The translations under genes were made by a program, and so were the position numbers. Shown here in pieces: positions 14,871-22,988 of a stretch of DNA of 64,000 nt. This DNA is from Microbacterium arabinogalactanolyticum (lineage in GTDB: Bacteria > Actinomycetota > Actinomycetes > Actinomycetales > Microbacteriaceae). Within the stretch, counting starts at the first letter, position 1, and every line of letters begins with the position of its first letter. The stretch is taken from NCBI RefSeq assembly GCF_030268005.1, contig NZ_BRZC01000003.1, positions 310,001 through 374,000 of the forward strand. The letters are read 5' to 3'. Below the pieces are notes generated by a model that saw only the letters and a program-made list of their open reading frames with translations, did no database searches and was not told the origin of the DNA.

Positions 14871-16528
14871 GCGACGCACTGCTGTCGATCACCGGCCTGG
14901 CCGTGTCGTTCCGCACCGAGGACGGCCCCGTCGAGGCGGTCAAGGGCATCGACCTCGAGGTGAGGGCGGGCGAGGTGCTCGCCCTGGTCGGCGAGTCCGG
15001 CTCGGGCAAGTCGGTCACGGCCATGGCCGTGCTCGGCCTGCTGCCCCGCACGGCATCCGTGACCGGTTCGATCCGCCTCACCGGCCGCGAGCTGCTCGGT
15101 CTCGACGAGGATGCGATGAACTCGGTCCGCGGCGGCGAGATCTCGATGGTGTTCCAGGAGCCGATGACCGCGCTCAATCCGAGCATGCGCATCGGCGACC
15201 AGATCACCGAGGCGCTCCACAACCACCGCAAGACCAGCAAGGACGCCGCCTGGGCGCGCGCCGTCGAGCTGCTCGCGCGCGTCGGCATCCCCGACCCGGA
15301 GCGACGCGCGAAGAGCTACCCGCACGAGCTCTCCGGCGGGCAGCGGCAGCGTGTGGTGATCGCCATCGCGCTGGCCTGCGAGCCGCAGCTGATCATCGCC
15401 GACGAGCCGACCACGGCCCTCGACGTGACGGTGCAGGCCGAGATCCTCGACCTGATCCGTGCGCTGGCGGCGGAGTCGGGCACCGCCTTCCTCCTGGTGA
15501 CGCACAACATGGGCGTGGTCGCCGACATCGCCGACCGGGTCGCGGTGATGTTCCGCGGCACCATGGTCGAGGTCGGGACCACGCGCGAGGTGCTCACCGC
15601 GCCCCGTGAGGACTACACGAAGAAGCTGCTCGGCGCCGTGCCGACGCTGCCCGACGCCCCGTCGGCGGTTCGCGCGGATGCTGCGGAGCAGACGCCCGCG
15701 CCGGTGCTGGACATCGTGTCCGCGGCGGTGACGTACCGTCGCGGCGGACGCTCGTTCAAGGCGCTCGACGGCGTCAGCCTGAGCATCGCGCCCGGCGAGA
15801 TCGTCGGCCTGGTCGGCGAGTCCGGTTCGGGCAAGTCGACGCTGGGGCGGGCGGCACTGGGCCTGCTGCCGCTGTCCGACGGCACGATGACGCTCTTCGG
15901 AGAGCAGATCGGGCGCGGAGGCGTCTCGCGACGCCGGGAGCGCGAGCTGCGGGGGCGGGTCGGTGCGATCTTCCAGGATCCCGGTTCCAGTCTCGACCCG
16001 CGGATGACGGTGGGCGAGGCGATCGCCGAGCCGATGCTCGTGCAGCGACGCCGCTTCCCGACCAGTGCTGCACAGCGCAGGGCGCGGGTGGCCGAGCTGC
16101 TCGATGCGGTGGAACTGCCCGCCGGCTACGCCACCCGGTATCCCCATGAGCTCTCCGGAGGACAGCGCCAGCGCATCGGACTGGCCAGGGCCATCGCCCT
16201 CGAACCGGAGCTGATCATCGCCGACGAGCCGACCTCGGCCCTCGACGTCTCGGTGCAGGCCGCGGTGCTGGACGTGCTGCGCGATCTGCAGCAGAAGATG
16301 CACTTCGCGTGCCTGTTCATCAGCCATGACCTCGCCGTGGTGCACGAGATCTCCGACCGCGTCGCGGTCATGCTGAAGGGCGAGATCGTCGAGACCGGCT
16401 CCGCCGACGACGTGCTGCTGTCCCCGCAGCACCCGTACAGTCGCAGGCTGCTCGGGTCGGTCCCGGTGCCCGATCCCGCCAAGCAGGCGCTGCGCCGTGA
16501 AGCCAGGGCGGCGGCACTGCACGCATGA
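14867..16528 (+). CDS. Fused dual-ATPase ABC protein (DppD-DppF type)
   Basis: 553 residues with two complete nucleotide-binding domains. NBD1 has Walker A GESGSGKS (about 44-51), LSGGQRQR and Walker B LIIADEPT. NBD2 repeats these (GESGSGKS, LSGGQRQR, LIIADEPTSALD) after about residue 285. Both copies look intact. The fusion replaces separate DppD and DppF genes. It powers the two permeases encoded immediately upstream, and its TGA overlaps the ATG of the ROK kinase gene. Confidence 0.93.
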   Translation: MSDALLSITGLAVSFRTEDGPVEAVKGIDLEVRAGEVLALVGESGSGKSVTAMAVLGLLPRTASVTGSIRLTGRELLGLDEDAMNSVRGGEISMVFQEPMTALNPSMRIGDQITEALHNHRKTSKDAAWARAVELLARVGIPDPERRAKSYPHELSGGQRQRVVIAIALACEPQLIIADEPTTALDVTVQAEILDLIRALAAESGTAFLLVTHNMGVVADIADRVAVMFRGTMVEVGTTREVLTAPREDYTKKLLGAVPTLPDAPSAVRADAAEQTPAPVLDIVSAAVTYRRGGRSFKALDGVSLSIAPGEIVGLVGESGSGKSTLGRAALGLLPLSDGTMTLFGEQIGRGGVSRRRERELRGRVGAIFQDPGSSLDPRMTVGEAIAEPMLVQRRRFPTSAAQRRARVAELLDAVELPAGYATRYPHELSGGQRQRIGLARAIALEPELIIADEPTSALDVSVQAAVLDVLRDLQQKMHFACLFISHDLAVVHEISDRVAVMLKGEIVETGSADDVLLSPQHPYSRRLLGSVPVPDPAKQALRREARAAALHA

Positions 16529-17427
16529 CATCCCCTGCTGTCCTCGGTGTCGATGTCGGCGGATCCAGCGTGAAGGCGCTGCTCGTCGACGCCCGATCCC
16601 CTCTCTCGACCCCGCCGGAGCCGCTGTTCCGCGACCGGATGACCACTCCGCTGGCCGACCCCGTCGACGGTCTCGCCGAGATCGTGCGGCAGGTGCGCGG
16701 CGAACGCTCCCTGCAGCGCGTCGTGCTGTCGATCCCCGGCCTGGTCGATCAGGCGAACGGCGTCGTGATCCGCTCCACCAACATCCCGTCGCTGGACGGA
16801 TGCCACCTCGGCGAGCGTCTGGGAGGACTGCTCGGCGTGCCCGTCGACGTGGTCAACGATGGACATGCGGCCGCCGTCGCGGAGGCGACCTGGGGCGCCG
16901 GAGCGGGCAGCGACGACAGCTTCGTCCTGGCGCTGGGAACCGGCATCGCGGGAGCCCACGTCGTGGATGGCACCGTGGTGCCCGGAGCGCACGGATCCGC
17001 CGGTGAGCTGGGCCACATCACGGTCGAGCCGGACGGCGCGCTGTGCTCCTGCGGGCGGCGCGGCTGTCTCGAGACGATCATCGGCGCCCCGGCGCTGCGC
17101 ACGGCCTGGAACAGTGCGGGAGGCGAGGGCGGTCCCCGCTCACTGCTGGCCGCGTTCGGCGCGGGCGAGGCGCGCGCCCAGGGGATCGTGTTCCACGCGG
17201 CATCCGCTCTGGCGGAGGCGCTGCTCACCCTGTGCGCCCTCGTCGACCCGGGGCGGATCGTGGTCGGGGGCGGGCTCGCGCAGGCGCCGCACGCCCTGGT
17301 CACCCTGGCCGAGGGGCTCGTCGGCGAGCGGGCGACGTTCCACCGCGTGCCGCCGATCGTGCCCGCGACGCTGGGCGGCTGGGCCGGCGCGAACGGCTGC
17401 GTGCTGCTGGGGCTTCAGGCGGGCTGA
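16525..17427 (+). CDS. ROK-family sugar kinase-like protein
   Basis: 300 residues without an HTH, so a kinase rather than a regulator. Phosphate-binding DVGGSSVK is at the N terminus, the catalytic Asp region is VDVVNDGHAAA, and the ROK zinc site is GHITVEPDGALCSCGRRGCLE. Members phosphorylate glucose, fructose, ManNAc and related sugars. It is the last gene of the M81/ABC operon, ATGA-coupled at 16525-16528, hinting that the imported compound carries or releases a sugar. It is convergent with the helicase gene 33 bp downstream. Substrate unknown. Confidence 0.8.
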   Translation: MTSPAVLGVDVGGSSVKALLVDARSPLSTPPEPLFRDRMTTPLADPVDGLAEIVRQVRGERSLQRVVLSIPGLVDQANGVVIRSTNIPSLDGCHLGERLGGLLGVPVDVVNDGHAAAVAEATWGAGAGSDDSFVLALGTGIAGAHVVDGTVVPGAHGSAGELGHITVEPDGALCSCGRRGCLETIIGAPALRTAWNSAGGEGGPRSLLAAFGAGEARAQGIVFHAASALAEALLTLCALVDPGRIVVGGGLAQAPHALVTLAEGLVGERATFHRVPPIVPATLGGWAGANGCVLLGLQAG

Positions 17428-17460
17428 GCCCCGAAGCTGCTCCGGCACCCGTTCGGCGTC

Positions 17461-19941
17461 TTAGAGCCGGTCGACGCCCGTGACGTGGATCACGGCTTCG
17501 CCGGCCTCGTCGGATGCCGCCAGGTCGACGGTCGCGGAGATGCCCCAGTCGTGATCGCCGGCGGGGTCGTCCAGGATCTGCCGCACGGTCCACTGCTCCG
17601 CGCCCTGCTCGATCAGCAGGAGGGCGGACCCGCGGGCATCCGCCCCGGTGAGGATCTCATCGTGCTCGGCGAAGTACGCGTCGAGGGCGTCGGACCAGCC
17701 GTCGAACGCGGGGTCCAGGGCATCCAGCGACTCGAGGTCCTCGCGGGCGGCGAGCTGCACGCGCCGGAACAGCTCGTTGCGCACCAGGATGCGGAAGGCG
17801 CGCACGTTCGCGGTGAGCCGCTTGGGTGCAGGCGGGACGACCGGCTCGTCGTCCGGATCGACCAGAACGCCGCTCACCAGCTCCTGCCACTCGTCCAGCA
17901 GACTCGAGTCGACCTGGCGCACCAGCTCGCCGAGCCACTCGATCAGGTCGCGCAGCTCCTCGGTCTTGAGGTGCTCGGGGATCGTCTGGGAGGCCGCGCG
18001 ATAGGCATCGGAGAGGTAGCGCAGCACCACGCCCTCCGATCGCGCGGTCTTGTAGAAGGCGACGTATTCCCCGAACGACATGGCACGCTCGTACATGTCG
18101 CGCACCACCGACTTGGGATGCAGCTCGAAGTCGCGGATCCACGGCTGGGCGGCGCTGAAGGTCTGGAAGGCCGCGGCGAGCAGCTCCTCGAGCGGCTTGG
18201 GCCACGTGATCTGCTCGAGCAGCTCCATGCGCTCGTCGTACTCGATGCCCTCGGCCTTCATCGCGGCGACGGCCTCGCCCCGCGCGATGAACTCCTGCTG
18301 CGAGAGGATCGCGCGCGGATCGTCGAGGGTCGACTCGACGATCGAGATCATGTCCAGGGCGAAGGTCGCCGAGTCCGGATCGAGCAGCTCGAACGCCGCG
18401 AGGGCGAACGGCGACAGCGGCTGGTTGAGAGCGAAGTTCGGCTGCAGGTCGACCGTGAGCCGGACACCGTCCGGACCGTTCTCGACCACGCCCGATTCGA
18501 GCAGCGTGCGGTAGATGCCGAGCGCTCTCAGAGCGAGGAGGCGCTGCTTCGCCCTGGGCTCGTGATTGTCATATACCAGCGCACGCATATTGCCGAACGC
18601 GTCGCCGCCCCGAGCGATGACGTTGAGCATCATCGCGCTGGTGATCTGCATGTGCGAGGTGAGCGTCTCGGGCTCGGAGGAGATCAGCTTCTGGAACGAC
18701 GGCTCTCCCCAGGACACGAACCCGTCGGGCGCCTTCTTGCGGATGATCTTGCGCTTCTTCTTCGGGTCGTCGCCGGCCTTGCGGATCGCGGCGAGGTTCT
18801 CGGTCTCGTGCTCCGGCGCCTGCGCCACGACCGTGCCCGCCGTGTCGAAGCCGGCGCGGCCCGCACGCCCTGCGATCTGGTGGAACTCGCGGGCGTTCAG
18901 CTGCCGCATCCGCTGGCCGTCGAACTTCGTCAGCGCGGTGAGCAGCACGGTGCGGATGGGCACGTTGATGCCCACGCCGAGCGTGTCCGTGCCGCAGATC
19001 ACCCGCAGCATCCCGCGCTGGGCGAGCTGCTCGACCAGCCGCCGGTACTTCGGCAGCATCCCCGCGTGGTGCACGCCGATGCCGAGCCGCAGCAGGCGGG
19101 AGAGCGTCTTGCCGAAGGCGGTCGTGAACCGGAAGCCTCCGATGAGGTCGGCGATCGCATCGCGCTGCTCGCGCGTCGCGACCTTCGCGCTGGCGAGCGC
19201 CTGCGCGCGCTCCATCGCCGCGGCCTGGGAGAAGTGCACGATGTAGACCGGGGCTCGGTCGGTGTGCAGCAGGTCCTCGATGGTCTCGTGGATCGGCGTC
19301 GTCTCGTAGAAGAAGTGCAGCGGAACGGGCCGCTCGACGCCCGTGACCACGGCCGTCTCCCGTCCGGTGCGGCGGGTCAGATCGGATGCCAGCTCCGTGA
19401 CGTCGCCGAGGGTCGCGGACATGAGCACGAACTGCGCCTGAGGAAGCGTGAGCAGCGGCACCTGCCATGCCCAGCCCCGGTCGGGGTCCCCGTAGAAGTG
19501 GAACTCGTCCATCACGACCTGGCCGACGTCGGCATCCGCGCCCTCGCGCAGCGCGAGGTTCGCGAGGATCTCGGCCGTGCAGCAGACGATCGGGGCATCG
19601 GCGTTCACCGCGGAGTCGCCGGTGACCATGCCGACGTTCGCGGCGCCGAACACGTCGACCAGGCTGAAGAACTTCTCGCTGACCAGCGCCTTGATCGGTG
19701 CCGTGTAGTAGGTGCGGCGTCCCTCGGTCAGCGCGGCGAAGTGGGCGCCGATCGCGACCAGGGACTTCCCGGTGCCCGTGGGCGTGGACAGGATCAGGTT
19801 CTGACCCGAGACGATCTCGATGACCGCCTCGTCCTGCGCGGGGTACAGGCGGATGCCGGTGGACTCCGCCCACTCCACGAACGCCAGGTAGACGGCATCC
19901 GCATCGGCGCCGTTGACGGTCGTGGGATCGAGGAGGGTCAC
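17461..19941 (-). CDS. Ski2-like DEAD/DEAH-box RNA helicase (DUF3516 type)
   Basis: 826 residues. Walker A STPTGTGKS (52-60), DEFH (motif II, a DExH variant), LMSATLGD (motif III), HHAGMLPKYRRLVE and FHQIAGRAGRAGFD (motif VI) are all present, giving two RecA domains over residues 30-430. The C-terminal half is the helical DUF3516-like region typical of actinobacterial homologues. Similar to but shorter than HelY proteins. It likely unwinds structured RNA; the exact role is unknown. It is 34 bp downstream of the gene pair at 19976-21642 on the same strand and may be co-transcribed with it. Confidence 0.9.
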   Translation of the reverse strand: MTLLDPTTVNGADADAVYLAFVEWAESTGIRLYPAQDEAVIEIVSGQNLILSTPTGTGKSLVAIGAHFAALTEGRRTYYTAPIKALVSEKFFSLVDVFGAANVGMVTGDSAVNADAPIVCCTAEILANLALREGADADVGQVVMDEFHFYGDPDRGWAWQVPLLTLPQAQFVLMSATLGDVTELASDLTRRTGRETAVVTGVERPVPLHFFYETTPIHETIEDLLHTDRAPVYIVHFSQAAAMERAQALASAKVATREQRDAIADLIGGFRFTTAFGKTLSRLLRLGIGVHHAGMLPKYRRLVEQLAQRGMLRVICGTDTLGVGINVPIRTVLLTALTKFDGQRMRQLNAREFHQIAGRAGRAGFDTAGTVVAQAPEHETENLAAIRKAGDDPKKKRKIIRKKAPDGFVSWGEPSFQKLISSEPETLTSHMQITSAMMLNVIARGGDAFGNMRALVYDNHEPRAKQRLLALRALGIYRTLLESGVVENGPDGVRLTVDLQPNFALNQPLSPFALAAFELLDPDSATFALDMISIVESTLDDPRAILSQQEFIARGEAVAAMKAEGIEYDERMELLEQITWPKPLEELLAAAFQTFSAAQPWIRDFELHPKSVVRDMYERAMSFGEYVAFYKTARSEGVVLRYLSDAYRAASQTIPEHLKTEELRDLIEWLGELVRQVDSSLLDEWQELVSGVLVDPDDEPVVPPAPKRLTANVRAFRILVRNELFRRVQLAAREDLESLDALDPAFDGWSDALDAYFAEHDEILTGADARGSALLLIEQGAEQWTVRQILDDPAGDHDWGISATVDLAASDEAGEAVIHVTGVDRL

Positions 19942-19975
19942 CCCTCGATCCTTTCACCCCCGCCGCGTCACCGAT

Positions 19976-20797
19976 TCACTCGAGCTCGAGCTCGACCCTC
20001 AGGAACGCGCGCACCTCGGCATTCTCCGGCAACGTCATGAAGTGGTTCTCCGGGGTCTCGGCGACGCCCTTCGCCGTCGGCTGGAGGTAGCACCTTCCGG
20101 TGAACGGGCGGGCTCCTTCGGCGGTGACCGCCTCGCATTGGCCGATGATCTCGCCGTCGACGAGGGCGATGACGTCGACCCAGGGGCGGTCGAGGTCGGG
20201 GGAGAGGGACGAAGGAATGACGAAGTCGACGGCCCCGGACTCACGGTCGGCGGTCACCTGCGGCTCGCTGATCTCGCCCGTGTACGGCGATGCCGCGGCG
20301 GAGATCCTGGTCTGCTCGATCACGATCTCCGCGATGTCATCGGGTTCGGCCCTCAGGCTCGACGACGAGAAGACGCCCTCGTCGCCCGGCAGCAGGTCGG
20401 CGCTGGCGAGCGTGCGGTCGAGGATGTGTCCCTTCGCGTCGTATGCCGTGACGTCGTAGAAGATCGATACGGCCTGCGTCTTGGAGGGGTTGCTCAGCGG
20501 CGCGAACAACCGCGTCTCGCCGTCGACCCACGGCTCCGCCACCCAGGTGCCGAACTCGAGCGCCGTGTCACGGACGCTGACGGGGATGCCGTGCACCGTC
20601 TGCGGTTCGCGTGTCGCGGTCGGCGACGGTGAGGCGGATGCCGCTGGTGCCGCCGCCGGCCGCTGCCCCAGCATCCCGAACAGCAGGATGCCGGTGGTGA
20701 TCGTCGAGGCGACCAGCACGACGGCTGCGATGCTCAGGGCGATGAGGAGGCCGCGCCGGAGGTCGCGGGGTGCTGAGGCGTTCTGCGGCGCGGTCAT
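19976..20797 (-). CDS. Membrane-anchored hypothetical protein (paralogue 1)
   Basis: 273 residues. One membrane span (about 17-43) follows a short cytoplasmic tail; then an Ala/Ser/Pro linker and an extracellular domain starting at TVHGIPVSV. It shares TVHGIPV, a following D/F-rich strand, FYDVTAYD versus FFDVSLYD, and a C-terminal Cys pair with the adjacent gene, so the two are tandem paralogues. No catalytic motif is seen; the beta-rich extracellular domain has two Cys that could form a disulfide. Its ATG overlaps the stop of the upstream paralogue by 4 bp. Function unknown. Confidence 0.75.
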   Translation of the reverse strand: MTAPQNASAPRDLRRGLLIALSIAAVVLVASTITTGILLFGMLGQRPAAAPAASASPSPTATREPQTVHGIPVSVRDTALEFGTWVAEPWVDGETRLFAPLSNPSKTQAVSIFYDVTAYDAKGHILDRTLASADLLPGDEGVFSSSSLRAEPDDIAEIVIEQTRISAAASPYTGEISEPQVTADRESGAVDFVIPSSLSPDLDRPWVDVIALVDGEIIGQCEAVTAEGARPFTGRCYLQPTAKGVAETPENHFMTLPENAEVRAFLRVELELE

Positions 20798-21642
20798 TGG
20801 ATCGTGTCCAGGGTGTAGTAGCTGGCGACCACGGCGTCGTCCGGGAGCGTGCCGATCGGCTGCGGCTCGTCGCGTGAGGCGGGTTCGAGGGTGCAGCGGA
20901 AGTCGAACGCGCCGGATGCGGGGATGTTCTCGACGTCCCAGCAGACGCCGAGGACCTCGTTGTCGACGGCGGCGATCAGGTACACGTGCGCCCCTCGGCC
21001 CTCGACGCCGAGTGTCGAGGTGTACTTGCCGCCGACCAGGCCGTTGTCGCCGCTGCGGGCCTCATCGAGGACCACGGTGCCCGTGCTCCGCGGCTCCTCG
21101 TACTTCAGGCTGGTCTGCTCGATCCTGATCGAGGCGACGTCCAGCATGTTCCCGACGGTCACGCCCGTGAAGAGCGTCACCTGTCCCGGAAGCATGTAGA
21201 CGCTCGAGGGCCAGCGGCTGAGAAGCACGGCATCCTCGTCATACAGGCTCACATCGAAGAAGACGATGGCGGCGCGCTTCTCGTCGTGGTTGCGGATCTG
21301 CGAGTACAGCGACGTGAAGCCCCTGGCATCCGTGTCGGTCATGAAGAAGTAGCCGAAGTCGATGTCGGACACGACATCGACCGGGATGCCGTGCACCGTG
21401 CGGTCCCGGTCGACCTTCGCGGTCGGCTTGGGCGTGGGAGTCGCGCCGGGGTCCGCTGCGGCGCTGACGTTCGTCACGGACAGGATGGCCGCGCCGGCGC
21501 CGAAGCCGAGCGTCGCGAGCAGCAGCACGGCGCAGACGACGGACAGTGCCACCAGCAGGCCGTTCCCGCCCGCCCTGCGCTGCGACGCGGCTGTGGGTGC
21601 CGCGGGCTCGGGCGCCTGCTGCGGGATCTCCGGGATCGTCAT
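20794..21642 (-). CDS. Membrane-anchored hypothetical protein (paralogue 2)
   Basis: 282 residues from ATG 21642-21640, which has AGGAGG about 9 nt upstream on the minus strand; a longer in-frame extension (to 21798) is Arg/His-rich and unlikely. Residues 1-30 are Pro/Ala-rich, a membrane span lies at about 35-62, and the extracellular part begins TVHGIPVDV. The rest is beta-rich and ends VVASYYTLDTIQ. Both paralogues resemble each other more than any family I recognise. First gene of a minus-strand unit that probably continues into the helicase. Function unknown. Confidence 0.75.
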   Translation of the reverse strand: MTIPEIPQQAPEPAAPTAASQRRAGGNGLLVALSVVCAVLLLATLGFGAGAAILSVTNVSAAADPGATPTPKPTAKVDRDRTVHGIPVDVVSDIDFGYFFMTDTDARGFTSLYSQIRNHDEKRAAIVFFDVSLYDEDAVLLSRWPSSVYMLPGQVTLFTGVTVGNMLDVASIRIEQTSLKYEEPRSTGTVVLDEARSGDNGLVGGKYTSTLGVEGRGAHVYLIAAVDNEVLGVCWDVENIPASGAFDFRCTLEPASRDEPQPIGTLPDDAVVASYYTLDTIQ

Positions 21643-21818
21643 CGGCTTGCCTCCTCTGGATCGGAGCATAGCGGCGGCGTGGTGCCGACGCCGATGGGGT
21701 GTTGTCCCCACGTGTTGCGTTCGTCTGCACGCGGCGCGGCAGGAGGGCGCAGCGGCGTGAGCACGGCATCCTCGCAGGAGCAGGGCGACGACGAGCACGC
21801 CGCCCGAGAGGGGGACGG

Positions 21819-22208
21819 ATGCGGAGACGTGGCGCGATTGCGGTGATGCTCGCCGCCCTGGCCGCGGGTCTCGTGGGCTGTGCGGCCGCTCAGACGAGGG
21901 TGGACGCCGACGAACCCACCGCGGTGGTGAAGGTGGGCGAAGAGGTGGTCGTTGATCTCGGTGAGGTGAACTCCTCCGTCGGCACGGAGTGGGTGCTCGT
22001 CGAGGAACCGGATCCGGCCGTGCTGGGTGGCGAGGAGGTCGACTTCGACTCAGATCAGCCGAATCCGCCGCCGGGCTCGAGCTCGAACATGACGGTCACC
22101 TTCGATGCGGTCGGCGCCGGGGAGACCACCCTGACCTACGAGTACCGCTTCCGCGGCGAGGCGTCGAAGGACAGAGGTCCGCTGACCTTCACGATCACGG
22201 TGCGCTGA
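21819..22208 (+). CDS. Small lipoprotein with chagasin-like (I42) fold features
   Basis: 129 residues. Lipoprotein signal MRRRGAIAVMLAALAAGLVGC with the lipobox cysteine at residue 21. The mature part has VKVGEEVVVDLGEVNSSVGT then EWVLVEEPDPAVLG, with a late GAGETTLTYEYRFRG strand, matching the order of I42 cysteine-protease inhibitors (loop, W, then a GxGxTxLxFxY strand). The usual NPTTGY loop is replaced by NSSVGTEW, so inhibitor activity is doubtful. ATG 21819 follows a purine-rich GAGAGGGGGA. Convergent with yjdM, 7 bp apart. Confidence 0.6.
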   Translation: MRRRGAIAVMLAALAAGLVGCAAAQTRVDADEPTAVVKVGEEVVVDLGEVNSSVGTEWVLVEEPDPAVLGGEEVDFDSDQPNPPPGSSSNMTVTFDAVGAGETTLTYEYRFRGEASKDRGPLTFTITVR

Positions 22209-22215
22209 AGCGCCG

Positions 22216-22566
22216 TCAGGCCTTCTTGACCAGCGACGACTTCAGGAGCATCGCGCCGAAGCCGTCGACCTTGCAGTCGATGTCGTGGCCGTTCACCGGG
22301 TCGATCAGGCGGATGCCCCGGACCTTCGTGCCGGCCTTGATGCCCTGGGGTGAGCCCTTCACCTTGATGGTGGTCGTGACCACGACGGTGTCCCCGTCGG
22401 AGAGGACGTTGCCGACGGCATCCCTGACGACGGGTGCGGCATCGGCCGCATCGTCTGTCGCGGAGGGTGACCACTCGTGCCCGCACATCGGGCACACGAG
22501 CAGCGCGCCCATCTCGTAGGCGTGCTCGCTGGAGCACTCGGGGCACAGCGGAAGCGCGTCGGTCAT
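22216..22566 (-). CDS. yjdM: YjdM/PhnA-family zinc-ribbon protein
   Basis: 116 residues. N-terminal zinc ribbon with CPECSS and CPMCGHEW, then the conserved VRDAVGNVLSDGDTVVVTTTIKVKG stretch and the ending FGAMLLKSSLVKK. This is the full YjdM (formerly PhnA) architecture and length. Despite its older name it is not phosphonoacetate hydrolase, and the physiological role is unclear. It is divergent from the ArsR gene, sharing a 59-bp intergenic region with a palindromic operator. Confidence 0.9.
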   Translation of the reverse strand: MTDALPLCPECSSEHAYEMGALLVCPMCGHEWSPSATDDAADAAPVVRDAVGNVLSDGDTVVVTTTIKVKGSPQGIKAGTKVRGIRLIDPVNGHDIDCKVDGFGAMLLKSSLVKKA

Positions 22567-22574
22567 GCGACCAC

Positions 22575-22588
22575 CATATCGCGATATG
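22575..22588. promoter_or_regulatory. Palindromic ArsR-type operator
   Basis: CATATCGCGATATG is a perfect 14-bp palindrome between yjdM and arsR. A second near-palindrome, TGATGAATTCGTCA, directly follows. The site covers the start region of yjdM and the promoter of the arsR-sulP unit, as expected for ArsR autoregulation. Confidence 0.55.
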
Positions 22589-22625
22589 ATGAATTCGTCA
22601 TTCCGATCGATGAGGAGGAGAGGGG

Positions 22626-22988
22626 ATGCTGAGCGACCCGACCCGTCCGCTGTACGAGGTGAAGGCCGGCCTGTTCAAGGGGCTCGCGCACCCGATCCGC
22701 ATCCGCATCCTCGAGGTGCTGTCGGCATCCCCCGAGGTCTCGGTGTCCGGGCTGCTCGACGACACCGGCCTGGAGGCCTCGCACGTCTCGCAGCACCTGG
22801 CCGTGCTGCGACGCAACCGGCTGGTGGTGTCCGAGCGCCGCGGCAGCCTGGTCTACTACCGGCTCGCGTATCCCGAGGTCGCCGACCTGCTGCGCGTCGC
22901 GCGCACCCTGCTCGGAGAGATCCTGCAGACCACACAGCAGCAGCTCGTCGAGCACGACGGACTCCCCGAGATCCCGGTGCGATTGTGA
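22626..22988 (+). CDS. ArsR-family winged-helix repressor
   Basis: 120 residues. Winged HTH from about 15-90 with LAHPIRIRILEVL and the recognition helix region EASHVSQHLAVLRRNRLV, then SERRGSLVYYRL (wing). No ELCVCDL metal motif is present, so it is not a classic arsenic sensor; it may respond to redox or another signal like BigR-type members. ATG is preceded by GAGGAGGAGAGGGG. Its TGA overlaps the GTG of the SulP gene (22985-22988), so it almost certainly controls that transporter through the palindrome at 22575-22588. Confidence 0.88.
   Translation: MLSDPTRPLYEVKAGLFKGLAHPIRIRILEVLSASPEVSVSGLLDDTGLEASHVSQHLAVLRRNRLVVSERRGSLVYYRLAYPEVADLLRVARTLLGEILQTTQQQLVEHDGLPEIPVRL

Noticed and set aside
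16525..17427. ROK protein as a second repressor
   Set aside because: It lacks an N-terminal HTH and starts directly with the kinase phosphate loop.
17485..20040. 851-codon plus-strand reading frame opposite the helicase
   Set aside because: It is Arg/Gly/Leu-rich with no recognisable domain, while the minus strand holds every helicase motif. A GC-rich shadow frame.
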